Assembly (NCBI GenBank): GCA_016219185.1
Contig: JACRBZ010000026.1
Coordinates: 31,564 to 95,563 of the forward strand
DNA: 64,000 bases
Source: Deltaproteobacteria bacterium
GTDB lineage: Bacteria > Desulfobacterota > Desulfobacteria > Desulfobacterales > Desulfatirhabdiaceae
Direction: 5' to 3'
A program made the position numbers and the translations under genes. Of this stretch, positions 56,470 to 64,000 are shown in pieces. Under the pieces are notes generated by a model, which was not told where the DNA came from, did not search any database, and worked only from the letters and a program-made list of their open reading frames with translations. Every line of letters begins with the position of its first letter. The first letter of the stretch is position 1.

Positions 56470-58452
56470 ATGAATCCACCTTCTTCTTCATTCCCTCAAA
56501 TCCTGGCGCCGGCAGGCAACAAGGCCAGCTTTCTGGCAGCCCTGGCCGCCGGAGCAGACGCAATATACTGCGGTTTGAAACAGCTTTCCGCACGCATGGA
56601 AGCAAAGAACTTCACACTGGAAGAACTTGCCGGACTGACGGATCTGGCACATTCCAAAGGCACGAGGGTTTACGTCACACTGAACACGCTGATCAAGCCG
56701 GAAGAACTGGACCCGGCCGGCAGGCTCATGGATGATCTGAACCGTCATGTGCATCCCGACGCCCTGATCATCCAGGATCTGGGACTGATCGAGCTGGCCC
56801 AACAGACCGGATTTTCCGGCGAGATTCACCTGTCAACCCTGGCCAATGTGAGTTTTGGCCAAGCCCTGAACCTGATCCGCCGCATCCCGGGAGTCAGCCG
56901 GATCGTGCTTCCCCGCGAGCTCAGCGTTGACGAAATCAAGCAGATCGCGGACACCTGTCCAGAAAACATCGGCCTGGAAATTTTCGTTCACGGCGCCCTG
57001 TGTTACGGGGTCTCCGGCAGATGTTACTGGAGCAGTTTTTTAGGGGGCAAAAGCGGCCTGAGGGGAAGATGCGTTCAACCATGCAGGCGGCATTATACGC
57101 AGGAACGCGAACAGAATCGTTTTTTCTCCTGTCAGGATCTCAGCCTGGATATACTGGTGAAAGTCCTTCGGCCGGTTCCGGCAATTCGGGCATGGAAAAT
57201 CGAAGGCCGCAAAAAAAGCCCCCATTATGTGTATTACACGATACGAGCATATCAACTGCTCCGGGATCATGTTCAGGATGCGCATCTTCGAAAAGAAGCT
57301 CTTGCCCTGCTCTCGCGCGCCCTGGGTCGGACCGGAACCCATTACGGATTTCTCTCCCAAAGACCCCTGAATCCCATTCAAATAGAGCAGCAGACAGGCT
57401 CCGGACTCTGCGTGGGTCATGTCTCGGGAGAAAGCAGCCGTCCCCATGTCGCGCTTCAGCAGGCGCTTTTTCCGGGAGATGTCCTGCGTGTCGGCTACGA
57501 AGACGAACCCTGGCACGTCAGCCTGAGGATCAGCCGTCCGGTTTCAGAGAGTACCCGCTTTCCTCTGGCATCCGGCGGCAAAGCAGTTCCACAAAACGGG
57601 TCTCCGGTGTTTCTAACAGACCGCCGCGAGCCGGAATTGATTGCAAGGTTGTTGGAGTTTGAAGCTCAGATTCCCCCGGTCGCGGCTGATCTGCCACCTT
57701 CCCAATTTCAGGCGATCCTTCCCAGAAAGCGCCTGACCAAGACAATAAGCGTTGATCAAAGGGTTTACCGGACAGCCCGTGAAATTGGCAAGACCCGTGA
57801 AGAAGTCGGGATTTGGCTGTCCCGGGAAACATTTCAGACTGCTTCCGCCACCCCGAATATCTGCCAAAGAATCTGGTGGTGGCTTACTCCTGCACTCTGG
57901 CCTGTCGATGAAGCTGATTTCAAGTCTATGATTGACCAGTTGTTGCAAAAAGGGTCTAAACAGTTTGTCCTGAATGCCCCGTGGCAAATCGCTTTTTTTC
58001 AGAATACCCGGAAACTCTCTCTCTGGGCCGGTCCCTTCTGCAACCTGAGCAATCCGTTATCCATCAATGAAATCAAATCCTATGGTTTCTCCGGAGCCAT
58101 TGTCAGTCCGGAGCTGGGGCAATCGGATTACCTGTCTCTTCCCGGGCAGAGCCCTCTGCCCCTGGGGATTGTGCTTTCCGGGAACTGGCCTCTCAGTATT
58201 TCCCGGATTCTCTCGGACCGCCTGAAACCCGACACCTTGTTTCAGAGCCCAAAGGGAGAAATGGCATGGGCGAGCTTATCGGATTCGAATTACTGGGTTT
58301 ATCCCAACTGGATGCTCAATTTGACAGATCACCGCAAGGAACTGGTACAGGCCGGCTTCCAGCGATTCGTTCATCTGATGGAACCCGTCCCACCGTCCAT
58401 CCGGATGAAAGACAGGCCCGGAAACTGGAACTGGCGGATATCGCTGCCATGA
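56470..58452 (+). CDS. Peptidase U32-family (RlhA/TrhP-like) protein
   Basis: 660-aa U32 protein. The N-terminal TIM-barrel half has ILAPAGNKASFLAALAAGAD and AIYCGLKQLSARMEA; the Fe-S/substrate motif is EIFVHGALCYGVSGRCYWSS, then GRCVQPCRR. Members of this family hydroxylate tRNA or 23S rRNA (TrhP, RlhA) and are not proven proteases. The C-terminal half is longer and less conserved. Its TGA overlaps the ATG of the deaminase gene (ATGA). Confidence 0.88.
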   Translation: MNPPSSSFPQILAPAGNKASFLAALAAGADAIYCGLKQLSARMEAKNFTLEELAGLTDLAHSKGTRVYVTLNTLIKPEELDPAGRLMDDLNRHVHPDALIIQDLGLIELAQQTGFSGEIHLSTLANVSFGQALNLIRRIPGVSRIVLPRELSVDEIKQIADTCPENIGLEIFVHGALCYGVSGRCYWSSFLGGKSGLRGRCVQPCRRHYTQEREQNRFFSCQDLSLDILVKVLRPVPAIRAWKIEGRKKSPHYVYYTIRAYQLLRDHVQDAHLRKEALALLSRALGRTGTHYGFLSQRPLNPIQIEQQTGSGLCVGHVSGESSRPHVALQQALFPGDVLRVGYEDEPWHVSLRISRPVSESTRFPLASGGKAVPQNGSPVFLTDRREPELIARLLEFEAQIPPVAADLPPSQFQAILPRKRLTKTISVDQRVYRTAREIGKTREEVGIWLSRETFQTASATPNICQRIWWWLTPALWPVDEADFKSMIDQLLQKGSKQFVLNAPWQIAFFQNTRKLSLWAGPFCNLSNPLSINEIKSYGFSGAIVSPELGQSDYLSLPGQSPLPLGIVLSGNWPLSISRILSDRLKPDTLFQSPKGEMAWASLSDSNYWVYPNWMLNLTDHRKELVQAGFQRFVHLMEPVPPSIRMKDRPGNWNWRISLP

Positions 58453-58964
58453 ACCATTCACTTTTTATGGAAGAAGCCCTGGATGAGGCCAGACAGGCCC
58501 TTGAACGGGGAGAGTTCCCGGTTGGGTGCGTAATCGTTTACGAGGGAGAGGTTATTGCGACCGGATCCCGGCAGGGAACTGCCGGGGATCTTGTCAGCGA
58601 AACCGATCATGCCGAGATTCTGGCGTTAAAACAGCTTGAACGGTCCGAGCCGGTCGATCGCAGCCGGCTGACCCTTTACTGCACCCTGGAGCCCTGCCTG
58701 ATGTGCTTTGGCGCGATTCTCATCAGCGGCATTCGGCATATCGTGTTTGCCTATGAAGATGTGATGGGCGGCGGGACCCGATGCGATCTAAGCCAAATGC
58801 CACCGTTGTACGGCAGTCGACCGGTTGCCCTTGTTCCCCGGATACTTCGCGATAAAAGCCTTTTTCTCTTTAAATCCTTTTTTTCAAATCCGGACAATCC
58901 CTACTTGAAAGACAGCCTTCTGGCTGCATACACCTTGTCCGCCTCTTACGCTGCCCCATCCTGA
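58449..58964 (+). CDS. TadA-like nucleoside deaminase
   Basis: 171-aa zinc deaminase of the CDA fold. Zinc and catalytic residues lie in ETDHAEILALKQ (HxE) and CTLEPCLMCFGAIL (PCxxC). The arrangement fits tRNA-adenosine deaminase TadA (A34 to inosine) but the Asn normally before HAE is Asp here, so a CMP/guanine-type deaminase remains possible. The start is the ATG at 58449, overlapping the U32 stop; the frame is open from 58266 inside that gene. Confidence 0.78.
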   Translation: MNHSLFMEEALDEARQALERGEFPVGCVIVYEGEVIATGSRQGTAGDLVSETDHAEILALKQLERSEPVDRSRLTLYCTLEPCLMCFGAILISGIRHIVFAYEDVMGGGTRCDLSQMPPLYGSRPVALVPRILRDKSLFLFKSFFSNPDNPYLKDSLLAAYTLSASYAAPS

Positions 58965-59013
58965 AACATCCGCCATCCGATTCCGGCCTTTAGTGACGGA
59001 TTGATAATTTATG

Positions 59014-59042
59014 TTGACATTGTCGTTTCCCGGCTGTATATT
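59014..59042 (+). promoter_or_regulatory. Sigma-70 promoter of the second csp gene
   Basis: TTGACA (59014) - 17 bp - TATATT (59037). It leaves a 5' leader of about 120 nt before the csp ATG, in line with the long structured leaders of cold-shock genes. Confidence 0.7.
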
Positions 59043-59171
59043 ATAGGACAAATCAGTAAAGATGTGCAAAATACTGCATATCGGTTCGAGCAGAAGGATT
59101 GTTCCATGTTGCCACAGTGACGACCTGAAGTTTGGGACCTTGATGATATTTTATGAAAGGAGGAAAACACT

Positions 59172-59372
59172 ATGGCAAATGGAATTGTAAAATGGTTTAA
59201 TGACAGCAAGGGTTTCGGTTTTATTGAGCAGGAAAACGGAAAGGATGTATTCGTACATCATTCCGCAATTAATTCAACCGGATTCAAATCACTTTCTGAA
59301 GGCGATCGCGTCACATTTGATGTTGTACAAGGCCCCAAAGGCCCGGCAGCAGCAAACGTCACCCGCTTATAA
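59172..59372 (+). CDS. CspA-family cold shock protein
   Basis: 66-aa OB-fold RNA chaperone nearly identical to the copy at 8351. RNP1 KGFGFIEQE and RNP2 DVFVHHSAI are intact. AAAGGAGG precedes the ATG by 10 bp. It has its own promoter, a long leader and a terminator with the same stem as the other copy. Confidence 0.96.
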   Translation: MANGIVKWFNDSKGFGFIEQENGKDVFVHHSAINSTGFKSLSEGDRVTFDVVQGPKGPAAANVTRL

Positions 59373-59395
59373 TTAGCCAAAACTAATTAACGATT

Positions 59396-59430
59396 AAAGG
59401 CATTCATGTGAAAACATGAATGCCTTTTTT
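59396..59430 (+). terminator. Intrinsic terminator of the second csp gene
   Basis: AAAGGCATTCATG and CATGAATGCCTTT (13-bp stem, 6-nt loop) run into a T-tract. The stem is identical to that behind csp at 8351. Confidence 0.9.
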
Positions 59431-59461
59431 ATTTTTAGCTTTTAGCGTATGATCATTCCAG

Positions 59462-60526
59462 TCACGGCATCAGCCTTACCGCTTCGGAGTCCATCATCAG
59501 AGCGATGTGATGATCGGGCATCAATGGGTCCCCCGTAACAGTGATATGCCGGATGTGAAACCGGTTTTTGAGATAATGAATATTTTCATTTTTCAGCCCC
59601 CTCATGGCTGAAATACGTTTCGGATTGACCCGAAGGGTAACCTCCTCCATGGCACTGGTGCTGGTCTTCAGCAGTTCAACGACCCTGTCGCGATAGATCT
59701 CCGCAATCACCAGATGGCCAAAGGCCGGGTGATAAGGCCCTGCCAGAAGAATGGATCCGTTTGCAAGATCCGCTGTTGCCTGAAGTCCCATTCGAATGAC
59801 AGCAATGTTGCTGTTCTGAAACATCAGATACAACTTCTTTACCAGGGAAACACCGGCGGAAAGGGATAACGGGACATATTGCCCCTTGCGATACCAGTTT
59901 GCCAGCGGACTGTGTTCCAGAACAACCGCCGGATAAATCCTGACGAAATCCGGATAAAGAGCGGCAATTTGCCGGCCTGTCGAAATGGTGCCGGCATCAT
60001 CATCACCGGGAAGCCCCACCATCATCTGTATCCCGACTTCATAACCGCAGGCTTTTGCCAGATGCACCGCGCAGGCCGTTTGCCGCGCCGAATGCCCCCT
60101 TCTGCAGAGCGCCAGAACCGCATCGTTCATGGACTGTGCACCAATCTCGATCGTCGATACGGGAAATCCCTGAAGGATTTCCAATTGGTCTTTCGTAAGG
60201 GTATCCGGCCGTGTCGAGAATCGAATACCGTCCACGATTCCCTCATGGACAAACGAAGTTGCGGCATTCAGAAGTCTTAGGATTTCCCGGCGATCGATGC
60301 CAAGAAAATTTCCGCCGAAAAAGGCGATCTGCACGGGTTTCCGGTCAGGCTTCAGATAGTTGAGATACGTTCGAATGGAGGCTTTGATTTGCGCAGTGGA
60401 AGGCGCCTGGATTGCGGATCGGGTGATCGCTTGCTGATTGCAGAAAACACATTGATGGGGACAGCCGGCATGCGGAATAAATACCGGAATGATAAACGGT
60501 TTTACAGGGCTGTCAACTGGCGGCAT
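59462..60526 (-). CDS. Radical SAM protein (Elp3/HemN-like)
   Basis: 354 aa. The [4Fe-4S] radical-SAM motif is AGCPHQCVFCNQQAIT (Cx3Cx2C). Later segments FFGGNFLGIDRREI, STIEIGAQSMNDAVL and VGIQMMVGLPGDD match the Elp3-like branch. It lacks the acetyltransferase domain of Elp3. It overlaps rnc by 14 bp. The reaction is unknown; an RNA- or tetrapyrrole-related role is possible. Confidence 0.88.
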   Translation of the reverse strand: MPPVDSPVKPFIIPVFIPHAGCPHQCVFCNQQAITRSAIQAPSTAQIKASIRTYLNYLKPDRKPVQIAFFGGNFLGIDRREILRLLNAATSFVHEGIVDGIRFSTRPDTLTKDQLEILQGFPVSTIEIGAQSMNDAVLALCRRGHSARQTACAVHLAKACGYEVGIQMMVGLPGDDDAGTISTGRQIAALYPDFVRIYPAVVLEHSPLANWYRKGQYVPLSLSAGVSLVKKLYLMFQNSNIAVIRMGLQATADLANGSILLAGPYHPAFGHLVIAEIYRDRVVELLKTSTSAMEEVTLRVNPKRISAMRGLKNENIHYLKNRFHIRHITVTGDPLMPDHHIALMMDSEAVRLMP

Positions 60527-61217
60527 GCTTCATGAAGATATCAAAGGCTTTTCGGGCCGCATCCTGCTCCGCATTTTTTTTGCTTTTACCAAACCCCTTT
60601 GTCTGAATATCTCCACAAGTCAACTGGACGATAAACGTCTTATCATGATCCGGACCGGTTTCTAAGGCAACTGTATAATTCGGCAGAGGCCCCTGAGCAC
60701 TCTGAATCAATTCCTGGAACTTGCTTTTGTAGTCCTGAACTTCAACCGAAGGCGAATTCGCCTCCATCAGGGGCTTCATATAGCGGGAAACAATCTGAAA
60801 CACGCAAGGATAGCCGCCATCCAGATAAACGGCGGCCATCAAGGCTTCGAAGGTGTTGGCCAGTATGGACGGCTTTTTGCGGCCCCGGGTCTGACTTTCT
60901 CCTTTTCCAAGCTGGACATATTCTCCGAGACTGAGTTCGCCGGCAATATTGGACAGTTGGAACTCATTGACCAGATGGGCCCGCATCCGGGACAAATGAC
61001 CTTCGTTAAAATCCGGATAAAACATCATCAGCAAATGGCCGGTGATCAGGTTCACCACGGCATCGCCTAAAAATTCCAGGCGCTCGTTGTCCGGCAGCCC
61101 CTTTCCCTGCATTTCATTGACGAATGAGCTGTGCCGAAGGGCTTCTTCAAGAAGCGCCGGGTCGGTAAAAAAATAACCGAGTTTTTTTTCCAATTCTGAC
61201 GGACAAGGATGGGACAT
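60513..61217 (-). CDS. rnc: Ribonuclease III
   Basis: 234-aa double-strand-specific endoribonuclease. The signature helix NERLEFLGDAVVNLI carries the catalytic acids, and FEALMAAVYLDGG the second set. The C-terminal dsRNA-binding domain (YKSKFQELIQSAQGPLPNYT, KNAEQDAARKAFDIF) is complete. It lies between the PHP and radical SAM genes. Confidence 0.97.
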   Translation of the reverse strand: MSHPCPSELEKKLGYFFTDPALLEEALRHSSFVNEMQGKGLPDNERLEFLGDAVVNLITGHLLMMFYPDFNEGHLSRMRAHLVNEFQLSNIAGELSLGEYVQLGKGESQTRGRKKPSILANTFEALMAAVYLDGGYPCVFQIVSRYMKPLMEANSPSVEVQDYKSKFQELIQSAQGPLPNYTVALETGPDHDKTFIVQLTCGDIQTKGFGKSKKNAEQDAARKAFDIFMKHAAS

Positions 61218-61223
61218 AACAGA

Positions 61224-62105
61224 TCAATCCATCGTCTGTTGACGTTTCAAAAGCAGATCATAGACAGAATACGGGACGAAAAAATCCCCTTTCCCGTATC
61301 CCAGTTGGATATCCGGCTTGATGGCACCGTGAAAATCGGTTCCGCCGGTAACCGAAAGGTCATGGCTCAGGGCAAGTCGTGAGTAAAATTCAACAGATTC
61401 TGAAGAATGTTCGGGATAATACACTTCAATCCCCTGCAAGCCCATTTCCTTCAGGGTTGTCACAAGGGATTCCAGGCGGGAATTATCCGGAATTCGAAGA
61501 AGAAACGGATGGGCCAGAACCGGTATACCACCCGCTTCTATAATCATTTCAATCGCTTTTTTACAGTCCAGCCGGTATTTATCTACATAGGCGGGCTTGT
61601 TGAATCCCAGGTAGACATCAAACGCTTCATCAAATGTCCGGACAAAACCTTTTTTTACCATGAGCTGGGCAATATGCGGCCTGCCGATCTGTGCTTCTCC
61701 GGATGACTGAATCACTTCCTCCAGCGTAATGTCCAGCCCCATGGCATTCAGGCGGCTGATGATGAACGGGTTGCGGTTTTCTCTGGCGTGTTGCAGCGTT
61801 TCCAGGATTTGGTTTAACGCCGGATCATTCAACCGAATGCCATAACCCAGAATATGAAGACTCCCGGCAACCGTGTATAAAGCCGGAGGAGTGGTACTGA
61901 TTTCAATACCGGTAAGCACGTGAACATCCGACGAACCTGCGGCTTCAAACAGGTCCTTGGATCCTTTCAGGGTGTCATGATCTGTAATCGAAATCGCCCC
62001 GAGTTTAAGCTTTTCGGCCAACTGGAGAATTTCACCGGGAGACAGCGTTCCGTCGGATGCGGTTGAATGTATGTGCAGGTCGATACCTGCCAGCTTACAG
62101 TCCAA
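61224..62105 (-). CDS. PHP-domain phosphoesterase (RNase AM/TrpH-like)
   Basis: About 293-aa PHP protein. Metal motifs: DLHIHSTASDGTLSP, ISITDHDTLKGS, GIEI, VLAHPF and GGTDFHG. TrpH/YciV enzymes remove 5' nucleotides from RNA or hydrolyse 3',5'-bisphosphates. The frame has no ATG or GTG at the N-terminus; TTG at 62105 (GGA 8 bp upstream, 11-bp overlap with the DksA-like gene) is my choice, TTG at 62144 the alternative. Tight spacing to rnc suggests one RNA-processing unit. Confidence 0.88.
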   Translation of the reverse strand: MDCKLAGIDLHIHSTASDGTLSPGEILQLAEKLKLGAISITDHDTLKGSKDLFEAAGSSDVHVLTGIEISTTPPALYTVAGSLHILGYGIRLNDPALNQILETLQHARENRNPFIISRLNAMGLDITLEEVIQSSGEAQIGRPHIAQLMVKKGFVRTFDEAFDVYLGFNKPAYVDKYRLDCKKAIEMIIEAGGIPVLAHPFLLRIPDNSRLESLVTTLKEMGLQGIEVYYPEHSSESVEFYSRLALSHDLSVTGGTDFHGAIKPDIQLGYGKGDFFVPYSVYDLLLKRQQTMD

Positions 62106-62457
62106 GGGCTTTTTCCAAAGTCTCCTCTTTGGTTTTACAGTCAATACACTGGGTTGTTACGGGCCTTGCTTTCAGACGATCAAATGAAATATCTTCCCCG
62201 CAGGATTCACAGATACCGAAGGTACCAGTTTCAATCCGCGCCAAGGCTTTTTTAACCTTAAGGATGAGCTTGCTCTCCCTGTCACGAATTCGCAGCATGA
62301 AATTGCGGTCTGCCTCCAGAGATGCCCTGTCTGTAGGGTCTGGAAAATTCTCTTTGGGAGAGGTCATTCCGGATACGGTTTCATCTGCCTGACTGAGCAG
62401 TTCTTCGAGCAGGTTGTTCAACTGTTCCTTAAAAAAATCAACCTCTTTTTTTTTCAT
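62095..62457 (-). CDS. dksA: DksA/TraR-family zinc-finger regulator
   Basis: 120-aa RNA-polymerase secondary-channel protein. The coiled-coil tip carries the DxxDxA motif as FPDPTDRASLEAD, and the four-Cys zinc finger is CESCGEDISF, then CIDCK. Both fit true DksA acting with ppGpp in starvation. The ATG at 62457 has AGG 6 bp upstream; the frame is open to 62475. Confidence 0.93.
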   Translation of the reverse strand: MKKKEVDFFKEQLNNLLEELLSQADETVSGMTSPKENFPDPTDRASLEADRNFMLRIRDRESKLILKVKKALARIETGTFGICESCGEDISFDRLKARPVTTQCIDCKTKEETLEKALGL

Positions 62458-62697
62458 AATTGAACCTATTGGCATCCTGTCGCTGGATCAGCGTAATTAA
62501 TAATATTTGGCTAAAATAGTTCCCGTCACGATCATTCCATAAAAACAAAGTCACAAAAAACCATACGTAGTAAGATTCATTGAAAAATTATTGCGGCAGG
62601 GGGAAAAACAATATTATTGAAATTTTTAAGATAACAAAAATGGTCTTTTCTGTAAAGGGGAAAATGACTTTGCGTTGAGGGATAATCCGCACTTGAA

Positions 62698-63801
62698 TCA
62701 ACTCTGGGATAACACAATATCCTGCGCCTTTTCAAAAGCTTGCTCGGCAATTTCCCGCTGTTTGGAAATTAATCCGCCTGGCCTGTCGAGCTCAATGGCC
62801 TTCTTAATTTTCTGCAATTCAACCAGCGCCGTGTTTCTCACCGCGTCTCGAGCATGGACATTTTCCAGCAATCCGGAAATCGTTTCAATCATCCGGTTGA
62901 TTTGCAATAGCGTATCACGCTGTAACATATTGAATCTCTCATCCCGAATTCGATCATAAACCGGTTTAATCCGGGAAATGATGTCATCCATGCATTCGAG
63001 ATCGTTCCAGGGGCTCTGCATGGCAAGGACACGACGCAATTTTGAGAGGCCTACGGCAGCTTCCGGATCATCTTCAATTTCAGGCTGGAATGCAGTGAAC
63101 TTCTCGAGTGATTTTTGCCATGATCCCCAGCGGCCGATCCCGTTTTCATAGAAATCCTTTAACCGGACAACGATATGAGAAAATGACACCAGGGCCGCTT
63201 TGCCATCGCTGAGAGCACGGATTTTATCATAAGGATCCGGTATGGTCAGCCACACCTGAATAAAAGACAGGCAGGAGCGGATGTCCGCCGCTCCGGGGTA
63301 TTGCCCGGCTTCAGCCATGCGGCCGAAACCGGTAAGCGATGCTTTCCATTGTTTCAAGCAGTCGACAAGGAAATAGGCCAGATCATCTTGATCCGGCGGG
63401 CAATCCATGCCAAAAATCTTCTGACAGGTGCTGACAACGGCATCCAATTCGCTGGATACCAGACGCTTTCGAGGAATGACCAGAATCCGCTCCCATTGAT
63501 CGGGCGTCTCCAGAAAGACGCCTGCATGATGATGCTGAAATACATTGCCATTCACCGAACAGGAAATCATGTGATTGGAAAAAAGACAGGAAATGATTTC
63601 AGCAATTCTTGCCCCGGACCATGCATCGGGCTGCCCTGAAAACCGGGAGAATACTTTCGAAAGCGTAACCGGAGGCTCCGCAGGGGAGTTATCGTCCAAA
63701 AAGGCCAATACCCGTTTGAGATCGCCGGGATCTGTTTTGTTAAATCCCAGCGGAAGCTGGTGGTGCCGGAAAAAAACCTTATCGCCTTTTGCCATCTTCA
63801 T
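62698..63801 (-). CDS. Protein resembling the C-terminal region of BREX BrxC/PglY, without the P-loop ATPase
   Basis: 367 aa from ATG 63801 (63795 also possible); an in-frame TGA 15 bp upstream shows the frame does not continue from a longer gene. The order of segments recalls the C-terminal half of BrxC/PglY: a winged-helix-like part (LSKVFSRFSGQPDAWSGARI), a region ending in RKRLVSSELDAVVSTCQKIF, QYPGAADIRSCLSFIQVWL, a helical bundle around FSHIVVRLKDFYENG, and a long coiled coil at the end. There is no Walker motif. The match is from memory of family patterns and needs a profile search. It could be a stand-alone effector or a remnant of a defence locus. Confidence 0.6.
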   Translation of the reverse strand: MKMAKGDKVFFRHHQLPLGFNKTDPGDLKRVLAFLDDNSPAEPPVTLSKVFSRFSGQPDAWSGARIAEIISCLFSNHMISCSVNGNVFQHHHAGVFLETPDQWERILVIPRKRLVSSELDAVVSTCQKIFGMDCPPDQDDLAYFLVDCLKQWKASLTGFGRMAEAGQYPGAADIRSCLSFIQVWLTIPDPYDKIRALSDGKAALVSFSHIVVRLKDFYENGIGRWGSWQKSLEKFTAFQPEIEDDPEAAVGLSKLRRVLAMQSPWNDLECMDDIISRIKPVYDRIRDERFNMLQRDTLLQINRMIETISGLLENVHARDAVRNTALVELQKIKKAIELDRPGGLISKQREIAEQAFEKAQDIVLSQS

Positions 63802-63875
63802 GAGTTGATCTTGTCAGGAATAAATTATCTTGATAGATATCGAAAAATTTTTTAAAAAATCTCAGCATTATCCGG

Positions 63876-64000
63876 TTAGGTTTTTGCATGCGGGTCTTTG
63901 CCCGCGTTCCCTTGGGCATGGGCTGGATCAGGAGCCATAAATCCTGTGTGGCGTAGCTCATTTTTGATATGGTTGCGCAGTTGCCTGACCCTTGCGATTG
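63876..64000 (-). CDS. C-terminal end of an unknown gene entering from the right edge
   Basis: About 41 codons from the window edge to the TAA at 63876. The frame reads IARVRQLRNHIKNELRHTGF and ends GKDPHAKT; the charged helix and natural end look protein-like. A competing frame on the same strand stays open to 63779 but reads less like protein. The 75-bp gap to the BrxC-like gene suggests the same transcription unit. Confidence 0.4.
   Translation of the reverse strand, partial: IARVRQLRNHIKNELRHTGFMAPDPAHAQGNAGKDPHAKT

Noticed and set aside
63779..63961. 60-codon minus-strand frame (MSYATQDLWLLI...) at the right edge
   Set aside because: It could be a gene end, but the alternative frame ending at 63876 looks more protein-like; only that one was listed, at low confidence.

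Overview
The window looks like a chromosome segment of an anaerobic Desulfobacterota (deltaproteobacterial) organism, probably near the Desulfobacteraceae/Desulfosarcinaceae. This is inferred from gene content and not from a tree: heterodisulfide-reductase-like HdrB/HdrC proteins, a small 2[4Fe-4S] ferredoxin, Liv and Aap amino-acid ABC transporters, many multi-PAS/PilZ/GGDEF signalling proteins, and housekeeping clusters such as ispG-proS, valS-nadC and rnc-PHP-dksA. It is gene dense, uses both strands, and carries no rRNA, complete prophage or intact insertion sequence. The only tRNA is an initiator tRNA-Met.

Layout. 1-4.2 kb: proS, ispG, a small duplicated-domain protein and an HdrC/HdrB pair. 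4.3-16 kb is an accessory signalling and stress island: a kinase-like protein, two universal stress proteins, a PilZ protein, a NarL-type regulator, a cold-shock protein, a CBM48 (glycogen-binding-like) mini-protein, two large histidine kinases and an HMG-CoA-lyase-like gene. 16-21 kb: a complete polar amino-acid ABC transporter (SBP, two permeases, ATPase), then ftsY, HU, acylphosphatase and ligA. 24.8-29.8 kb: livK-H-M-G-F. 29.9-33.6 kb: nadK, a TPR-type protein and hflKC. 34-40 kb: an acidic PopZ-like protein, valS, nadC and a rhomboid fused to a DnaJ C-terminal-like domain. 39.8-42.1 kb (minus): DUF2156, GNAT and a response regulator with GGDEF. 42.3-47 kb: lepA, leuC-leuD, ferredoxin, ogt. 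47.2-51.2 kb (minus): tsaD, a WecA/FlaA1-type fusion, purM. 51.5-55.6 kb: aminotransferase, hom, thrH, a thioesterase, DUF167, tRNA-fMet. 55.7-59.4 kb: PilZ, U32, TadA-like, a second csp. 59.5-64 kb (minus): radical SAM, rnc, PHP, DksA-like, and a protein resembling the C-terminal part of BREX BrxC/PglY.

The most unusual part is 7-16 kb. A segment of about 1.06 kb, made of a CBM48 gene, an intergenic element and the catalytic half of a histidine kinase, occurs twice in the same orientation. In the second copy the CBM48 gene stops exactly at a CRISPR repeat of the type I-E kind. Two repeats bracketing one 32-nt spacer remain there, with no cas genes in view. A conserved element (R1-R3) lies upstream of the usp gene, the CBM48 gene and its truncated copy, and at the same time downstream of the NarL-type regulator and the two kinases. 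I propose that the kinases and regulator control these small stress genes through this element. That is inference.

Other genes with unusual architecture are the rhomboid-DnaJ fusion, the acidic PopZ-like protein before valS, the WecA-FlaA1 N-domain fusion, and the BrxC-like stand-alone protein at the right edge, which may mark the start of a defence region outside the window.
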